Shown piece after piece: positions 11,360 through 22,682 of a stretch of 64,000 bases of DNA (its first letter is position 1; each line of letters starts with the position of its first letter). Both the position numbers and the translations under genes were made by a program. The DNA lies in the NCBI GenBank assembly GCA_037157565.1, contig JAZHRO010000062.1:5270001-5334000 (forward strand), written 5' to 3'. The notes under the pieces were generated by a model that was not told the DNA's origin, did not search any database, and saw only the letters and a list, made by a program, of their open reading frames with translations. Source of the stretch: Thalassia testudinum (lineage: Eukaryota; Streptophyta; Magnoliopsida; Alismatales; Hydrocharitaceae).

Positions 11360-12240
11360 ACATGTGTGGCTTGTCATGATGCCTGTAATGAACTACTATT
11401 TCCTATAAGATGGATAGGTGCTCCCAAGTCTATCACCCATTGTCCATGACCTATTGTCATTGCTTGATCCCGTGCTTCGAATTTGTTAACAATAAAGGCT
11501 ACACCACTACTTTTGATGATTTCGTAGGTAGCCACATATATGTAAATCATCCATTAACTGACAACAATGGCCAGGAGATAGATAAATAAATATGGAGAAA
11601 CAATCCCAAGCACAAAATAAATCAAGACACCAATAACATTTGTATAATTGAGATACGGGCACCATGACAAGAACACGAGAACTAGGCCCTACTAGACATA
11701 GCACAAGAACGACAACAATAGCAACAGCAATAGCAACAAGGAATTCATCATCCAGTTGGTTCTAGGCAATCAAACTATGGGCGGCAGATGTCACAGCAGT
11801 AGCAGCAACATAGCAGATCAAGGTCTAAGCAATTAGGTTTTGTAGTGCCTAGAACCAGCAAGGTGATCAAGTTATGGGGGCACTCACAATTAGAACTTGG
11901 GCTGATAACACCATCGCCCAATCAAATTCTAGGTTAATACCACAGTGGTTGCAAAGTAGCCAACACTCACGATGCACATACAAGGATCCTTCAAGCCATG
12001 ATCATTGCGTACATGCAAAGAATTGAAAAAGGACTCGGTATTTGGTGGGATACCAAATCGTCGATCTAGGATTGCTACTCTAATATCATGTGAAACTGAA
12101 AATAGATGGCATTGCATAAAAGTAGAACCTTAATCTCTCTTACATAAAGAGATGAGAAGACACAATGCCTAAATAAAATAGAAAACATGACTAACAAAAT
12201 CTATACAAGTGAAGATGATGCAAATTAAATGAGGGGGTCC
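11360..12240 (-). mobile_element. Ty1-copia retrotransposon 2, 5' fragment
   Basis: On the minus strand, an LTR ending in TTTCAGTTTCACA (about 12240-12089) is followed by TGATATTAGAG, a decayed tRNA-Met primer site. A leader, CCTAGATCGACGATTTGGTA and on, closely matches the leader of copia 3 at 13840. A Q-rich spacer (about 11880-11700) and a degraded zinc knuckle come next. A protease remnant reads QWVIDLGAPIHLIG at about 11450-11400 (WIIDSGASTHLTG in intact relatives). It stops near copia 1's LTR at 11145, so copia 1 may have landed in it. Confidence 0.72.
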
Positions 12241-12560
12241 CATTTCCAAAGCTTTGAGGTTATGATGGGTGCCCAAAAATTACAAAAAATGAAAAGATCT
12301 AAGAACTTATAAGTAATTTTCAACTATAACTGAAAATCACCAATGATATTCCAAAAATCACCATAAATATTTGATTCAAATGCAAAAATCACCAATAATA
12401 TTTGGTTCAAAACTAAAAATCACCAATGATTTTTGAAATAATCACATGTGGTTGTTAGTTCTTGATTTTTAAAATATTATTGGTGATTTTTAGTTTAAGT
12501 GATATTCCAAAAATCAATGGTGATATTTGATTCAAATATTAAATCAAAACTTCAAGGCTC
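12241..12560. repeat. MITE-like repeat block with perfect hairpin
   Basis: The phrase AAAATCACCAATRATATT recurs about four times in direct orientation. An 18 bp perfect inverted repeat, AAACTAAAAATCACCAAT (12410-12427) against its complement at 12479-12496, encloses a 51-base loop. It is non-coding and probably part of a small non-autonomous DNA element. Confidence 0.7.
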
Positions 12561-12834
12561 AAACCTAAGGAAGCATGCTGATATTAAATCAAAATTCAAA
12601 ACTCAGATATCAACAAATCATTTGCAAGATGTTTATCAACTACTAACATGTCTGCATGCTAATATTATACAAAGCTCAATCATCAACTACTTACTATTGG
12701 GGGAGCAACTACTAATAAAGCAAACCAATAGCAAAATAAGAAGCTAATCACTGGGAGTAGAAGGTGGTCACCCTTTGGAGGTTGAAAGGGCATCTGTCCA
12801 ATGCCCTCAGCCATCAAACAAGGAGCACAACTTC

Positions 12835-13205
12835 ATTTCATACAGCATGGATGGCTAAACAAAGGCAAGGGCATGAGCAGAGAGGAGTTGCAACGAGAGG
12901 CAATTAGCCCTTCGCAGGGGAAGGTGGTAGCGATTAAGGCTTGGGATCTAAGGGGTAGGTAGAATTAATGATGACATATAAGGATAATTTGGGGGCATTT
13001 GCAAATTCCATGAAAGGGGTGGAATTCACAAACCCCAAAATTGAGGGCCCAAATCTTATAAAACACCATCCCGAGATAAAAGTCACCAAGCATGGAATTG
13101 GGAACCCAATTCCACATACCAAATAGGGCCTAGTGGATTCTATGACATTGTATTTTTCTACCACCTTCCATCCAAACAAAGCCACAAGTAAACCACCAAA
13201 TGATT
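12835..13205. repeat. dispersed repeat R, copy 1
   Basis: Runs from GCATGGATGGCTAAACAAAG to ACCACAAGTAAACCACCAAA-like sequence. It is a direct-orientation match to 21153-21487, with shared blocks GAGGCAATTAGCCCTTC, GGATAATTTGGGGG, CAAATTCCAT and CCATCCAAACAAAGCCACAA. With copy 2 it flanks repeat A and the inserted copia 3. Confidence 0.85.
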
Positions 13206-13669
13206 GATTTCCTATTTGTGATTGAAATGTTGATGGCATGCCACCGAAATGGCAATTTTTCAGATATGAGATTTTTAACATCATTATAATGTCAATTTAG
13301 AAAGGTTTTGCTGAAATTTCGTCGCGTTTCGATGCATGCCGATAACATCAACCCATTTCGAAGGTCTTTAGCGTAAAAAACCCAAAATATCAATCAACAT
13401 CTTCAACAAGTGGTAAAATGCCAAACACATTTCAACCATGCGAGCTACTTGCTATCATTGGTACCTACATTCCTCTCCACTAATGTGTCTAGTTGCTGCT
13501 GCTCTTCTAACTTCTCCCCCTTCTCTCCACTGTTGTTGATGTTCTTCTCTCCTTCCTCTCCACTATTGTTGTTCTTCTGTACAACCAATCTTATGTATCA
13601 TTTATAATTCATTCAAAATCTATTAATATCCATGGCGATTGATTTATTTAGCGGTTGAAATAAACATCA
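13206..13669. repeat. repeat A, left part (interrupted by copia 3)
   Basis: The stretch ending ACAACCAATCTTATGTATCAT...GAAATAAACATCATC matches 17611-17702 inside copia 3. In this copy the sequence stops at the copia LTR and resumes at 20626. It is CT-rich around 13495-13580 (CTCTTCTAACTTCT, CTTCCTCTCC), again as at 17315-17345. Confidence 0.7.
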
Positions 13670-13824
13670 TCTTGGACTTTTCTTTTTATTTCTACTTTCC
13701 TTATTTCATGCCCTAGTTAATTCTATTTTGTATTTGACTCTTCGAGTAATTAACCCATGTCTCTTCTCTATAAAAGAGATGCTAGGGTTTAGTTTTCCAA
13801 TAAAACATTTTGTTCCCTCTAACA
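13670..13824 (+). repeat. copia 3 5' LTR
   Basis: It aligns with the 3' LTR over shared landmarks TATTTCTACTTTCCTTATTT, AATTAACCCATGTCTCTT, TATAAAAGAGA (TATA-like) and the end TTCCCTCTAACA. The first bases read TCTTGGAC where the 3' LTR has TGTTGGAG. Confidence 0.9.
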
Positions 13825-13840
13825 TGATATGAGAGCTGTG
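13825..13840 (+). promoter_or_regulatory. copia 3 primer-binding site
   Basis: TGATATGAGAGCTG directly follows the LTR and resembles TGGTATCAGAGC, the initiator tRNA-Met complement, with two changes. Confidence 0.8.
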
Positions 13841-14639
13841 ATCCTAGATCAGTGTTTCAATATCCCACCAAATACCACCAAAAATTCATTTTGTTCCCTT
13901 TAATCCTCTGCCCTGAGGACCTTTCTGTAGATTCGATCCCCTAAGGGGGATCTCCCCACCAATAGTCACCACCTGCAGTGGCCCTCAGCATCACCAATCA
14001 CCTAGGTTGGTGATAACTGAGGCTGCCCCACACCCCTCAGCACCACCCTACCACTCCCAGTGGCATTGCCCAACGTTGATGCTACTGCTCTATGCGCCTC
14101 TATCACCACTACAACTTCAACCACGCTCTTGTGCAGCCAACAATCCCTTCAATCGGGGTCCTATGGTCTCTCATCTCAATCTGAGTGGTGTAGATCTCCG
14201 TGCTACACCCCTCAAATTTGTCATGGTATCTTGATCAAGGGTTATTGGGTCATCCGACAATCTTTGAAGCCAACTCTACCCTCCTCTAGTCCGCACATCA
14301 GTGTGTGAAACTCCTCAAATTGCTGCATCAAATGTTCTAGGCATATCATGCCTACTCTACATGCATTCAAAGGCTCTATTGTGCACATTTATGTAAATCT
14401 TTGGATGAATACCAGGTTGTGTGTGTAAAACATCATTTTCCTCATCAGAGGTTAGGCTCTCTGTCTCTACTTTTGTTCAAGGGACCATGATCAAGTTGAC
14501 AAGATCCTAAAACCACATACTGTGGTTGAGGGCATTCCACATTTTTGTTGGACATGAGTGCTTGCATATACTGATTGATGCTACCTAAAATAAAAAAGAA
14601 TAAAAAAATTAAGTGGGAGAAAAATAATTATTTGATTAT

Positions 14640-15135
14640 GAATTAAATCATGAATAGCTCTATTTCAAAACTTGCCTCTAATATCCTTTTATAAGGCGGT
14701 GGCCAAGGACATTTGGGCGACACTAGAGCGCCGGTATTCTATGTAGACCAGTAGATCACGACGTGCAAACATTTACAGGAGGATATGGAGCACCAACCAG
14801 GGAGATTTCTCCCCGGTTGACTATTTTACTACTATGAAGGGCTTGTTTAAGGAGCTTGATACTTTACAAACCACCTGTTGTGACAAGCAGATTGTAGAGC
14901 AAGAAGTAGACTTATCGTTTCCTTGATGGTCTTTCTAGTTGATACCAGTCTGCACGTGATGAGATTGTCTGCCAAGACTATTCTGAATTGCTCCTCTCTC
15001 TACTACTACTATGCCCAAGACCACTGCTCTAGCAGTCTCCAAGGGGCAAGGAGGTTATTCTGGTGGACGTGGACGTGGACGTGGACAAGGACGTGATGGG
15101 GATCATGGCAAACACTCTTACCCCCTTGTGTCTAC
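14640..15135 (+). pseudogene. copia 3 gag remnant
   Basis: UBN2-type gag reads AVAKDIWATLERRYSM, then stop, then TNQGDFSPVDYFTTMKGLF and KELDTLQTTCCDKQ. A glycine/arginine-rich tail (GGYSGGRGRGRGQGRDGD) follows, where copia gag proteins carry their nucleic-acid-binding region. Frame breaks lie near 14740 and 14925. Confidence 0.82.
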
Positions 15136-15384
15136 TACCAAAAGACCAACCTTCCCTTTAACAGATGTTGGGAAAAGTTTAGGAGGCCAACTTGGGCCAA
15201 CCAAATCTCCATTATCGTTAACCCTACTACTCAAATGGAGGTTACCCCTGATCATGCTGTTGGATTTCCATTTACTACTAAATTGGATCGCCTACACCAG
15301 TTTCTGAGGAGTGAGTCCAACTCCTCATCTTCTATTGCTACACTTGCCTTAGGGACCACAACACATGCCATGTATCCAGGTACT

Positions 15385-15530
15385 TCTAAGTGGATCATAA
15401 ATTTTGATGCCTCTACACATCTAACTAGAAGAATGCAAATCTTACTTCATCTAGAGATTTTACTACTATCACATCTGTATGACTTACGAATGGTAGCACG
15501 TCTCCTATTACCTCAGTCGAAATAGCAAAA
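15385..15530 (+). pseudogene. copia 3 protease remnant
   Basis: SKWIINFDASTHLTRRM corresponds to the copia aspartic protease motif WIIDSGASTHLT. The catalytic Asp-Ser-Gly has decayed to Asn-Phe-Asp. Confidence 0.75.
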
Positions 15531-15671
15531 TTTTCTCCTAAATTACAGCTCTCAAATGTCTACCGTGCCCTTAAGTTTCCTCTTAGCTTATTGTCTATTA
15601 GTCAGATTTACAAGTAGTTGAAGTATAGAACCATTTTTTATGAGAATCATTATTATTTTCAAGACATTTGA

Positions 15672-16735
15672 ATGAACCGGGTGATTAGTAGAGGGAGCTA
15701 TGAGCATCGTGGCCTATACTACCTAGATCTCCCTACTACCTTTGCTGGCGCTACATCCATAACCTCCAATCCTCTTCTATGGCACTCCAGACTTGGCCAT
15801 CCATTTCTTCCAAAGTTCAATAGATGTTTCCTGACATCCCTACTACTACTACCTTCAACTATGAAGCGTGTCAACTTGGTAAACACCATCGACGTGCCTT
15901 TCCTTCTCATGTGGATCGACAGTGTCATAGCGTTCTAGATTTAGTTCATTATGATGTCTAGAGTCCCTATCATGTTGCTACTAGTTCTAGTCATAAATAC
16001 TTTGTTGTTTTTGTTGATTTTAGTCGTGCATTGAATCTTTTTGTTGAAAGATAGCTCTGAATTATTTGCTATAATAAAGTTCTTTTTAGAGGTGCAAATT
16101 TCTTTTCCCACAAAAGTGAAATCTTTTAGATCTTACCATGCTTGAGTTTGTTCAACAGTCTCTTGGAGCCTTTCTTGAGAATAATGGGGCCATTCATTAA
16201 ACCTCCTACATCGATACTTCCCAGCAAAATAGAGTTGTAGAGAGTAAACTACGCCACATTCTTGACATTGCCAAGATGCTACTTATTTCCATGGGTGTTC
16301 CTAAGACTTTCTAGGGTCATGCAATTCTCCTGTTGCATACTTGATTCATCACATTACTCGTCTATTCTTTAAAGGTGATACACCCTTTAAGTTATTGTTT
16401 CCTAGTAAGGAATTGTTTCTTTTCTCTTCGAATTTTTGGTTGTGTTTTGTTCACAACTTTGGCAACCTTGATAAATTCTCCTACTACATGTGTTTTCCTT
16501 GGTTATTCTCACACACGAAAGGGGTATCATTGTCATGACCAAGTTGGCAGGCCCTAGAATACCTTTTTTGAGTCTCATACTTCTCTCCTGTGGGACAAAA
16601 CGCTCAATTCTAATCTCATGTTTACCAATGACATAAGACACCACTATATATACCTGCCTCTATGCCTCTAACTATCTCTCCTTTTAATCCAGGTACAAGC
16701 GCCAATAATGATGAAACTCCACTAATCGCTACTCT
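15672..16735 (+). pseudogene. copia 3 integrase remnant
   Basis: The GAG-pre-integrase zinc domain reads RGLYYLDLP and LLWHSRLGHPFLPKFNR. The core then continues in broken frames (DLVHYDV, FVVFVDFSR-like). Its C-terminal part reads LRIFGCVLF and CVFLGYSHTRKGYHCHD, the standard end of the copia integrase and linker. Stops are frequent. The domain runs into repeat B near 16770. Confidence 0.85.
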
Positions 16736-16769
16736 AGATGTTCTCACCACCTTGACGGAGGGCCACAGT

Positions 16770-18035
16770 CAATGATCAAGATTTCGTCGACATGCCATGG
16801 ACATACTGACGAAATGGGGGGTTTTGCCCAAATAGCCATATCGACAAGGTAACAAAGTCTAAATGTAGAGATGCTAGCAGCATGCCAACAAGTTCAATAG
16901 CATGGCAACGATATGTCGACCTGCTACTATTACTCGCGCGCATCACTATTGCTGCTGCTATTGTCTATTGTTGCGCATGCCACTGCTACTGATGCCTACT
17001 ATTGTTGCATTGTATTATTGTTGCTGCACAGGTTATGTATCGCATATCACCAATGTAAAAGATATTAATACGAGTTACGTATCACCTCAAACTTTCCCAT
17101 TGAAAAGTGGAATTGGAATTTTTTTTTACATCTCAAACCATGATTTTGATCTCCTAAGGCCTAAGCATTTCTTCATGTTATGACATTTTAAGTCATTTTA
17201 GGCCATTATGAATGATTTTCATCAAATTTCCAAATATCATAGATACATCGCCGATATTTCCCTTTTTTGACTCATCAATGAGATATCGATGTCAATATTT
17301 AAAACCTTGGCTACTCTTCTAACTTCTTTCCTTCCTCTCCACAACTACTATTGCTCTCCTGTCGTTGTCTGCTGCTACTGCTACTCCCATTCTTCTCTGT
17401 TGCTGCTCTCATTCTTCTTTTAAGGTTTGATTCTACATCTCTCCCTAATTATAGACTAGATCTACTGTACAACTAAATCTCTTCCCAACCCCCAAATCTT
17501 CCTTCCTGTATTTTAAATTTCAATTTACTTTCCATTTTGATGATTTGAGAAATGTACAATTTGGAGGCATGAGGAAAGCAAAAATCGAAGCAAAGAAAAA
17601 GAAAACACAACCAATCTTATGTATCATTAATAATTCATTTAGATTATATTAATATCTAATTATGATTAATTTATTTAGGACTTGAAATAAACATCATCTA
17701 TTTGTTCTTTTTTCAATTCAATTGATATTTGATTCTTGAACTTGAATATGATATAGTAAACTACATGTTACATATGAATATTAAGATATAACATTATTAT
17801 TCTTACATAAACTTATTTAACTTTGTGATTTTCTTAAAATTCCAATCAATTTAGCTCTTCTATCATTTTTATCAACATCCCTCAATGTGACTCCAAAATG
17901 GACTATTTTCGAGGTATCGAAATCGTCAAAATCTGACATCGAAATACGAGCATTTTCATAGTGTGCCCTTAACGTGCCTCTGAAATGCACACCAAGAAAT
18001 TTATCAACACGACGTTGAAATCAACATTTAAAACC
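16770..18035. repeat. repeat B: second copy of repeat A, inserted in copia 3
   Basis: This non-coding insert separates integrase from RT. It contains ACAACCAATCTTATGTATCAT...GAAATAAACATCATC (17611-17702), nearly identical to the left half of repeat A. Its end reads ATCGAAATCGTCAAAATCTG...CTCTGAAATGCAC (about 17915-17995), matching the right half of A at about 21045-21115. Motifs ATATTTAAAACCTTGGCT (17295-17312) and ACATTTAAAACCTTAGCCA (about 18021-18039) look like element ends. It is probably a non-autonomous DNA transposon; terminal repeats were not resolved. Confidence 0.65.
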
Positions 18036-18159
18036 TTAGCCACAGGGGAGGCGATGACAAACCTATTACTCTGTGCAAAGAGGTGGGATCATGTACTTTA
18101 CATCCGATATCACATTACATTTCTACTACCCATTTGGATTCTTGTGTGCAACATTTTTC

Positions 18160-18480
18160 ACAGGCACTTTGCAATACTTTTTTTTTGCCCTGGAATTATC
18201 ATGAGGCTTCCCAAGATCAAAAAAATGTAGATAGAGGCCATGGACATTGAGATAGAGGCTCCTACTACTCGTTAGACTTGGGACATCGTGCCTACACATG
18301 GTAATGCTAAAGTGGTGGATTACAAATGGGCCCACACAGTGAAAGATCATGTTGCTAGCTAAGTTGGAAGATTCAAGGCCCATCTTGTGGCAAAGGAGTT
18401 CACACAAAGGTATGGTGTAGCCTTCTTTGAGACATTCTCTCTTGTGGCACATGTCAGCTCTATACGTGTGAACCACTCTT
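18160..18480 (+). pseudogene. copia 3 RT, N-terminal part
   Basis: TWDIVPTHGNAKVVDYKWAH, FKAHLVAKEFTQRYGVAFF and ETFSLVAHVSSIRV match the copia RT opening up to the SIRV block, where the LINE fragment begins. Confidence 0.85.
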
Positions 18481-19225
18481 TTAAAAAAAAAGAGGCTAGT
18501 TATCTAGTTGATAACCACTTAAAATTAATAAAATAGGAAACAAAGTACAAGCACAACCACATTACAAATAAGTTTCCTAGAAATGCACTAGAGAAGAAAT
18601 GGTAGAAATGATTCTCAAAATAAGGTTGCTAGCCCTTGATCACCGTCGCATTTCTTCCCAGCCAAATGCCCCAAGGATCCACCATGGCCTTCACTTTCTC
18701 CTTTTTGTCTTGAATGAATTCTATCCCACCTACTATCCCCCTTTCCTAAAGGAGGCCCAAAATTCATCATGCGAGGAATGCATGATCCAGTCAAGGCTAA
18801 AGTGGCTCCACACCTGCACCAACAATGAGCAAGTAAAGAAGAGATGATTTATATCCCCATCCTCTTCTTTGCAAAGCGGGCACAGCCCTCTACCTTCGAT
18901 ACCTACCTTGCTCTCAACATCCTTGTCATCAAGCAACCCTTTCTAAACAACCATTCAAAAATCTTGAACTTCAATGTGCAAGCCACCATCCAAATCTGTC
19001 TGCAATCTCTAAAAAAATCAATATCATCCATTGGCCTCATGGTTCTCAACCTGTTGTATGCCTCCCGCACTAATAAGTCACCTTCAACCCAAATGAATGA
19101 ATCCAGACCCCACCCCCCCTCCAACCGGTGGTCCTATAACTTCTACATCATAGACTGTAACTCCAAAAATCTCTAGTCCGACAAATTGCCAACAAACATG
19201 GGGCACCATGACCACCCCCCAACAA
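18481..19225 (-). mobile_element. L1 LINE 3' fragment, antisense within copia 3 RT
   Basis: The minus strand encodes the C-terminal zf-RVT region of a plant LINE: FIWVEGDLLVREAYNRL, CTLKFKIFEWLFRKG (19124-18930), then CPLCKEEDGDINHLFFTC (about 18875-18820). Its tail, near AAGTGGTTATCAACTAGATAA (about 18530-18495) with a short A stretch, resembles the tail of the full LINE at 32080-32131. AACCACTC at 18475 and AACCACCC near 19222 may be the two halves of a worn target duplication. A 5'-truncated insertion is usual for LINEs. Confidence 0.85.
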
Positions 19226-19227
19226 CC

Positions 19228-19880
19228 ACCCACAAAAACCTCCTGTTGTCATTAATCTTGATTGGCCTTTGTATCAATTGGACATCAAAAATGCTTTCCC
19301 CTATGATGATCTTCATGAAGAAGTTTACATGCACCAACCTTTTGTCTATGAGGTTACAGGAGAGTGTATTCAAATTGAAGAAAGCAATCTATGCCCTAAA
19401 ACAAAGCCCTCGAGTGTGGTTTTATCAACTAAGTGTTGAGGTGACGAAAGTTGGCTTCAAGATATCTACCTATAGCCACTATTGTTATTTGAAAGACAAT
19501 GGCAAGTGTTATTATCTTAGTCGTCTATGTCAATGATATGACACTAACATGAGATGATGCAAATAGTATTTAGGAAGTGAAGGCATTTGTGCAAAAATCA
19601 TTTAATACAAGACTCTTGGGGATCTCCATTATTGTTTGGGCATATAAGTCATCAGTGACAAGAATGGTATGCCTCTCTCAGTGAAATTATACACTTGAGA
19701 TTTTGGAAGAGGCCGGACTTCTTGGTGCCAAGCCCTCTGTCATTCCAAAAAAGTAGAGAGCGAAGCACAATGTCACAAAGGACTCTCCCTTTGAGGATGT
19801 TCACAAGTATAGGAGTGTGGTTGGTAAGCTTCTCTTACCATAATATGTCTAGATATCAATTTTGCAGTGAACAGGACAAG
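19228..19880 (+). pseudogene. copia 3 RT, C-terminal part
   Basis: LDWPLYQLDIKNAF, DLHEEVYMHQPF, then the catalytic box reading YVND (YVDD in active copies; about 19526). NSIQEVKAFVQKSFNTRLL, GDLHYCLGI and EILEEAGLLGAKPSVIP follow in several frames. The Asp to Asn change alone would abolish polymerase activity. Confidence 0.88.
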
Positions 19881-19959
19881 CCAATTTATGGAAAAGCCAT
19901 ATTATAGTCACTAGACAGATGTTTGTTTGACACTGCATTATTTTAAGGAATCTCCTGGA

Positions 19960-20445
19960 AGAGGTTTATTCTACAAGAAAAATGGGCATCTAGAGTTGTC
20001 TTCATATTCAAATGCTAACTACGCTGGGTCAATAGAGGATAGGACATAGGAGATCTACTACTAATTTTGCAATCTTCATTGAAGGAAACCTAGTATTTTG
20101 GCGTAGTAAGAAGCAAGCAGTTGTTGCTAAATCTAATGCCAAGGCAGAGTACTAAGCCATGGCTGGCACTACATGTGAAGTCATGTGGATCACTTCCTTT
20201 TTTACTAATCTTGGTGTTCTAGTGAAGAGTCCAATTCCCATGTATTGTGGTAACAAATCCATCACTTACATGCCTCAAATCTTGTCTTTCATGAAAAGAC
20301 GAAACATATTGAGATAGATTGTCACTTTATACGTTACTTCATGTTGAAAGGAAAGATTAGAACTACGATTGGCAAATATCTTCACTAAAGCACTCTCGCG
20401 GAAACAACACATCATCTCTGGCAAGTTGAGACTCGAAGACATCTA
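19960..20445 (+). pseudogene. copia 3 RNase H remnant
   Basis: The reading includes SSYSNANYAGSIEDRT, VFWRSKKQAVVAKSNAKAEY, TCEVMWITSFFTNLGVLVKS and a final ANIFTKALSRKQHIISGKL, the typical copia RNase H and tail up to the polypurine tract. Confidence 0.87.
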
Positions 20446-20449
20446 CACC

Positions 20450-20464
20450 CCAACTAAAGGGGAG
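20450..20464 (+). promoter_or_regulatory. copia 3 polypurine tract
   Basis: CAACTAAAGGGGAG lies immediately before TGTTGG of the 3' LTR, in the position of the plus-strand primer. Confidence 0.8.
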
Positions 20465-20625
20465 TGTTGGAGTTTGCTTTTTTATTTCTACTTTCCTTAT
20501 TTCATGTCCTAGTTACTTAATTCAATTTTGTATTAGACTCTTCACGTAATTAACCCATGTCTCTTATCTATAAAAGAGAGTCTAGAGTTTAATTTTCCAA
20601 TAAGACATTTTCTTCCCTCTAAACA
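20465..20625 (+). repeat. copia 3 3' LTR (161 bp)
   Basis: Begins TGTTGGAGTTTGC and ends TTCCCTCTAAACA. It matches the 5' LTR along its length, including the TATAAAAGAGA promoter-like motif. Confidence 0.9.
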
Positions 20626-21152
20626 TGTTCTTTTCCACTTTTCTCCACCTTTATTATCATTCCACATGTCTATCCCCCTAGTTAATCATTATCACTAAAT
20701 TTAGTCACCAATCATTAAGATAGATCATTGAAAGGGCATTCTCTATCAATCGATTTCTAAATATACATAAGAGGAAATGCTTAGGATTTTAAAACCTAGA
20801 ATTTTAGACTTTCTTAACCAATTATATGATCAAGAATAAGCGATCATCAATTCTTAATATACATTAGATAAAAACTCGTATGAATTTCTCACATTAACTT
20901 GATTAGATAAAATTACTTCATAACGCATAGGGCCTGCGAAAGTAGCTTGCTCTTCTATACCTAAACCCATTTAAGTTTGTAATTTTATTGAGGTTGCTAT
21001 ATTTGTCGGCATGCCCTCAACTTACTTCCAAAATGAGCTATTTCCATAGCATCAAAATCATCAAAATCTAACATCGAAGTTCAGGCATGCCCTTATCGTA
21101 TCTCCGAAATGTACACTTAAAAATTTATTGAAACGATGTTAAAATCGATATT
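20626..21152. repeat. repeat A, right part
   Basis: Continues the element broken by copia 3. CATCAAAATCATCAAAATCTA and GTATCTCCGAAATGTACACTT (about 21049-21115) correspond to 17916-17995 of repeat B. It ends at the second R repeat. Confidence 0.65.
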
Positions 21153-21487
21153 TAGCATGGACGGCTAAACAAAGACAAAGCCATAAGTGGAGAGTTGCAA
21201 AGAGAGGCAATTAGCCCTTCACAAGGGGAGGGGTAGTGATTAAGGCTCAAAGTATGGGGACGGATAATTTGGGGGGATTCGCAAATTCCATAAAGGGGGT
21301 GGAATTCGCAAGCCCCAAATTTGGGGGCCCAAATCAAATATCGCACCATCCCAAGATGAAAGTCACCAAGCACGGAATTGGGAGCACAGTTCCACATAGC
21401 AAACAAGGCCTTGGGTTTCTATGAAATTGTTTTCTTCTACCACCTTCCATCCAAACAAAGCCACAAGTAAACCACCAAATAATTCAT
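21153..21487. repeat. dispersed repeat R, copy 2
   Basis: Direct-orientation copy of 12835-13205. The two copies bracket repeat A and the nested copia. Confidence 0.85.
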
Positions 21488-22542
21488 TTCCTGCTCCTTG
21501 TCTCACCTTATCTAGTCCTTTGATTTTCAAGCTAATTCAACTAGTTCAAACATCTTTATCAATTGGTGTATAACACTATAAATGATCAGCTGGCTAGTAG
21601 CTCAAGTGACAGCCATATTATAGAATCCCACTTCTCTCTTTACATCTTAGAAAGGATAGACTTAATGTTAAAGAGGATAGACTTACTCTTAAGAGTAGAT
21701 AGAGAAGTCATAGCCCATGAAGACCTTATCGTGGAATAGTGGACACCTAGTACTCATAAGGCATCATTTAAAACATCTCGGCCAAGAAGTACATGTCTAA
21801 CTTCTAAAAATGACTGATTATTACCAAATCCAGTGCTAGTTTACCATGTTGCACATATTTTCAAGGTTTATACCAATATTCTATCCCTTTACAACTTCCA
21901 AGAATTACCCATTATTATAAAATCTGAGCTCTAGCTTAGCATACTCCACATATCTTACGCCTTTTTTTGCAGTGTCTTAGGCTTAAACTGGTATTCTGTC
22001 TCTTCCCCACATTCTCCTTCTACACAAAACAATTACATCAAACTCAATTCAAACAAGATGGTTCAAGGGGAAAGTCATGGCTCGCTAAAATAAATTGATG
22101 CCTACTATTCAAGATCTGTTTTCTAAAATACATCACTTACATCTAGCCCAACCACTATGGACTAAACCTAATGCAACTCACAGTTCTATTAATAGTCTGC
22201 TCAGGACAACAAATCATGTAGTTGAGCACTTCCAAACCTACAATAGTAGTATTTGAATGAGAAAAATAGCTTATTCCTTTTCCCAAAAAAAGGCATGTTG
22301 AACTAGTAGCAAAACCACAATTATGAACACATCCAAATTAAAGACATTATCCAGATGAAATGCCACCATATAAATAATTGAAATGACTGCAAAAACCTAA
22401 CATAGACAGCAAACAAAATAGCAACAAAGTAAAATAAGGCATATAACAAACTTTCTCCGCCCAGAGCTATCAACTGTAAAGAAGACACGAGTGCTTTTAA
22501 TAAGCATAAAACATAAATGAGTCATTTGAAAGAAAAGCACAC
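21488..22542. other. no gene recognised; 3' side of the CPN10 core exon
   Basis: AT-rich sequence without domains. I looked here on the minus strand for the last CPN10 exon (the C-terminal ~15 residues, family pattern around DILGTL) and did not find it. Confidence 0.5.
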
Positions 22543-22682
22543 TCCTCATCATCAAGCTTTATCTCGGTTCCCCCATACGCAGGCGAAAGGACAGCATCCC
22601 CTTCCTTGAAGGAAACAGGAATAAACTTTCCATCTCTATCACGTGAACCAGGGCCCACAGCAATAACTTTACCAGAGTTTAG
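22543..22682 (-). pseudogene. CPN10: CPN10 core exon
   Basis: The intron acceptor ...CTTTTTAG is followed by CTAAACTCTGG, reading [38 protein letters not shown] and TEIKLDDE, then a GT donor (GAGGA|GTGTGC). The 140 nt exon is fully open. [18 protein letters not shown] and YGGTEIKL are the conserved beta-barrel blocks of plant CPN10. The exon begins in phase 0. Confidence 0.92.

Larger units (their letters stand above)
13670..20625 (+). mobile_element. Ty1-copia retrotransposon 3, both LTRs, with two nested inserts
   Basis: A plus-strand copia with, in order: 5' LTR 13670-13824, tRNA-Met primer site, gag (about 14640-15135), protease (about 15385-15530), integrase (about 15672-16735), RT (about 18160-19860), RNase H (about 19960-20440), polypurine tract and 3' LTR 20465-20625. 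Two foreign inserts break it: a copy of repeat A (about 16770-18035) between integrase and RT, and an antisense LINE fragment (about 18481-19225) inside RT. Stops occur throughout, and the RT box YVDD has become YVND, so it is inactive. The LTRs differ by substitutions and small indels, which fits an old insertion. No matching target duplication was seen. Confidence 0.92.
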
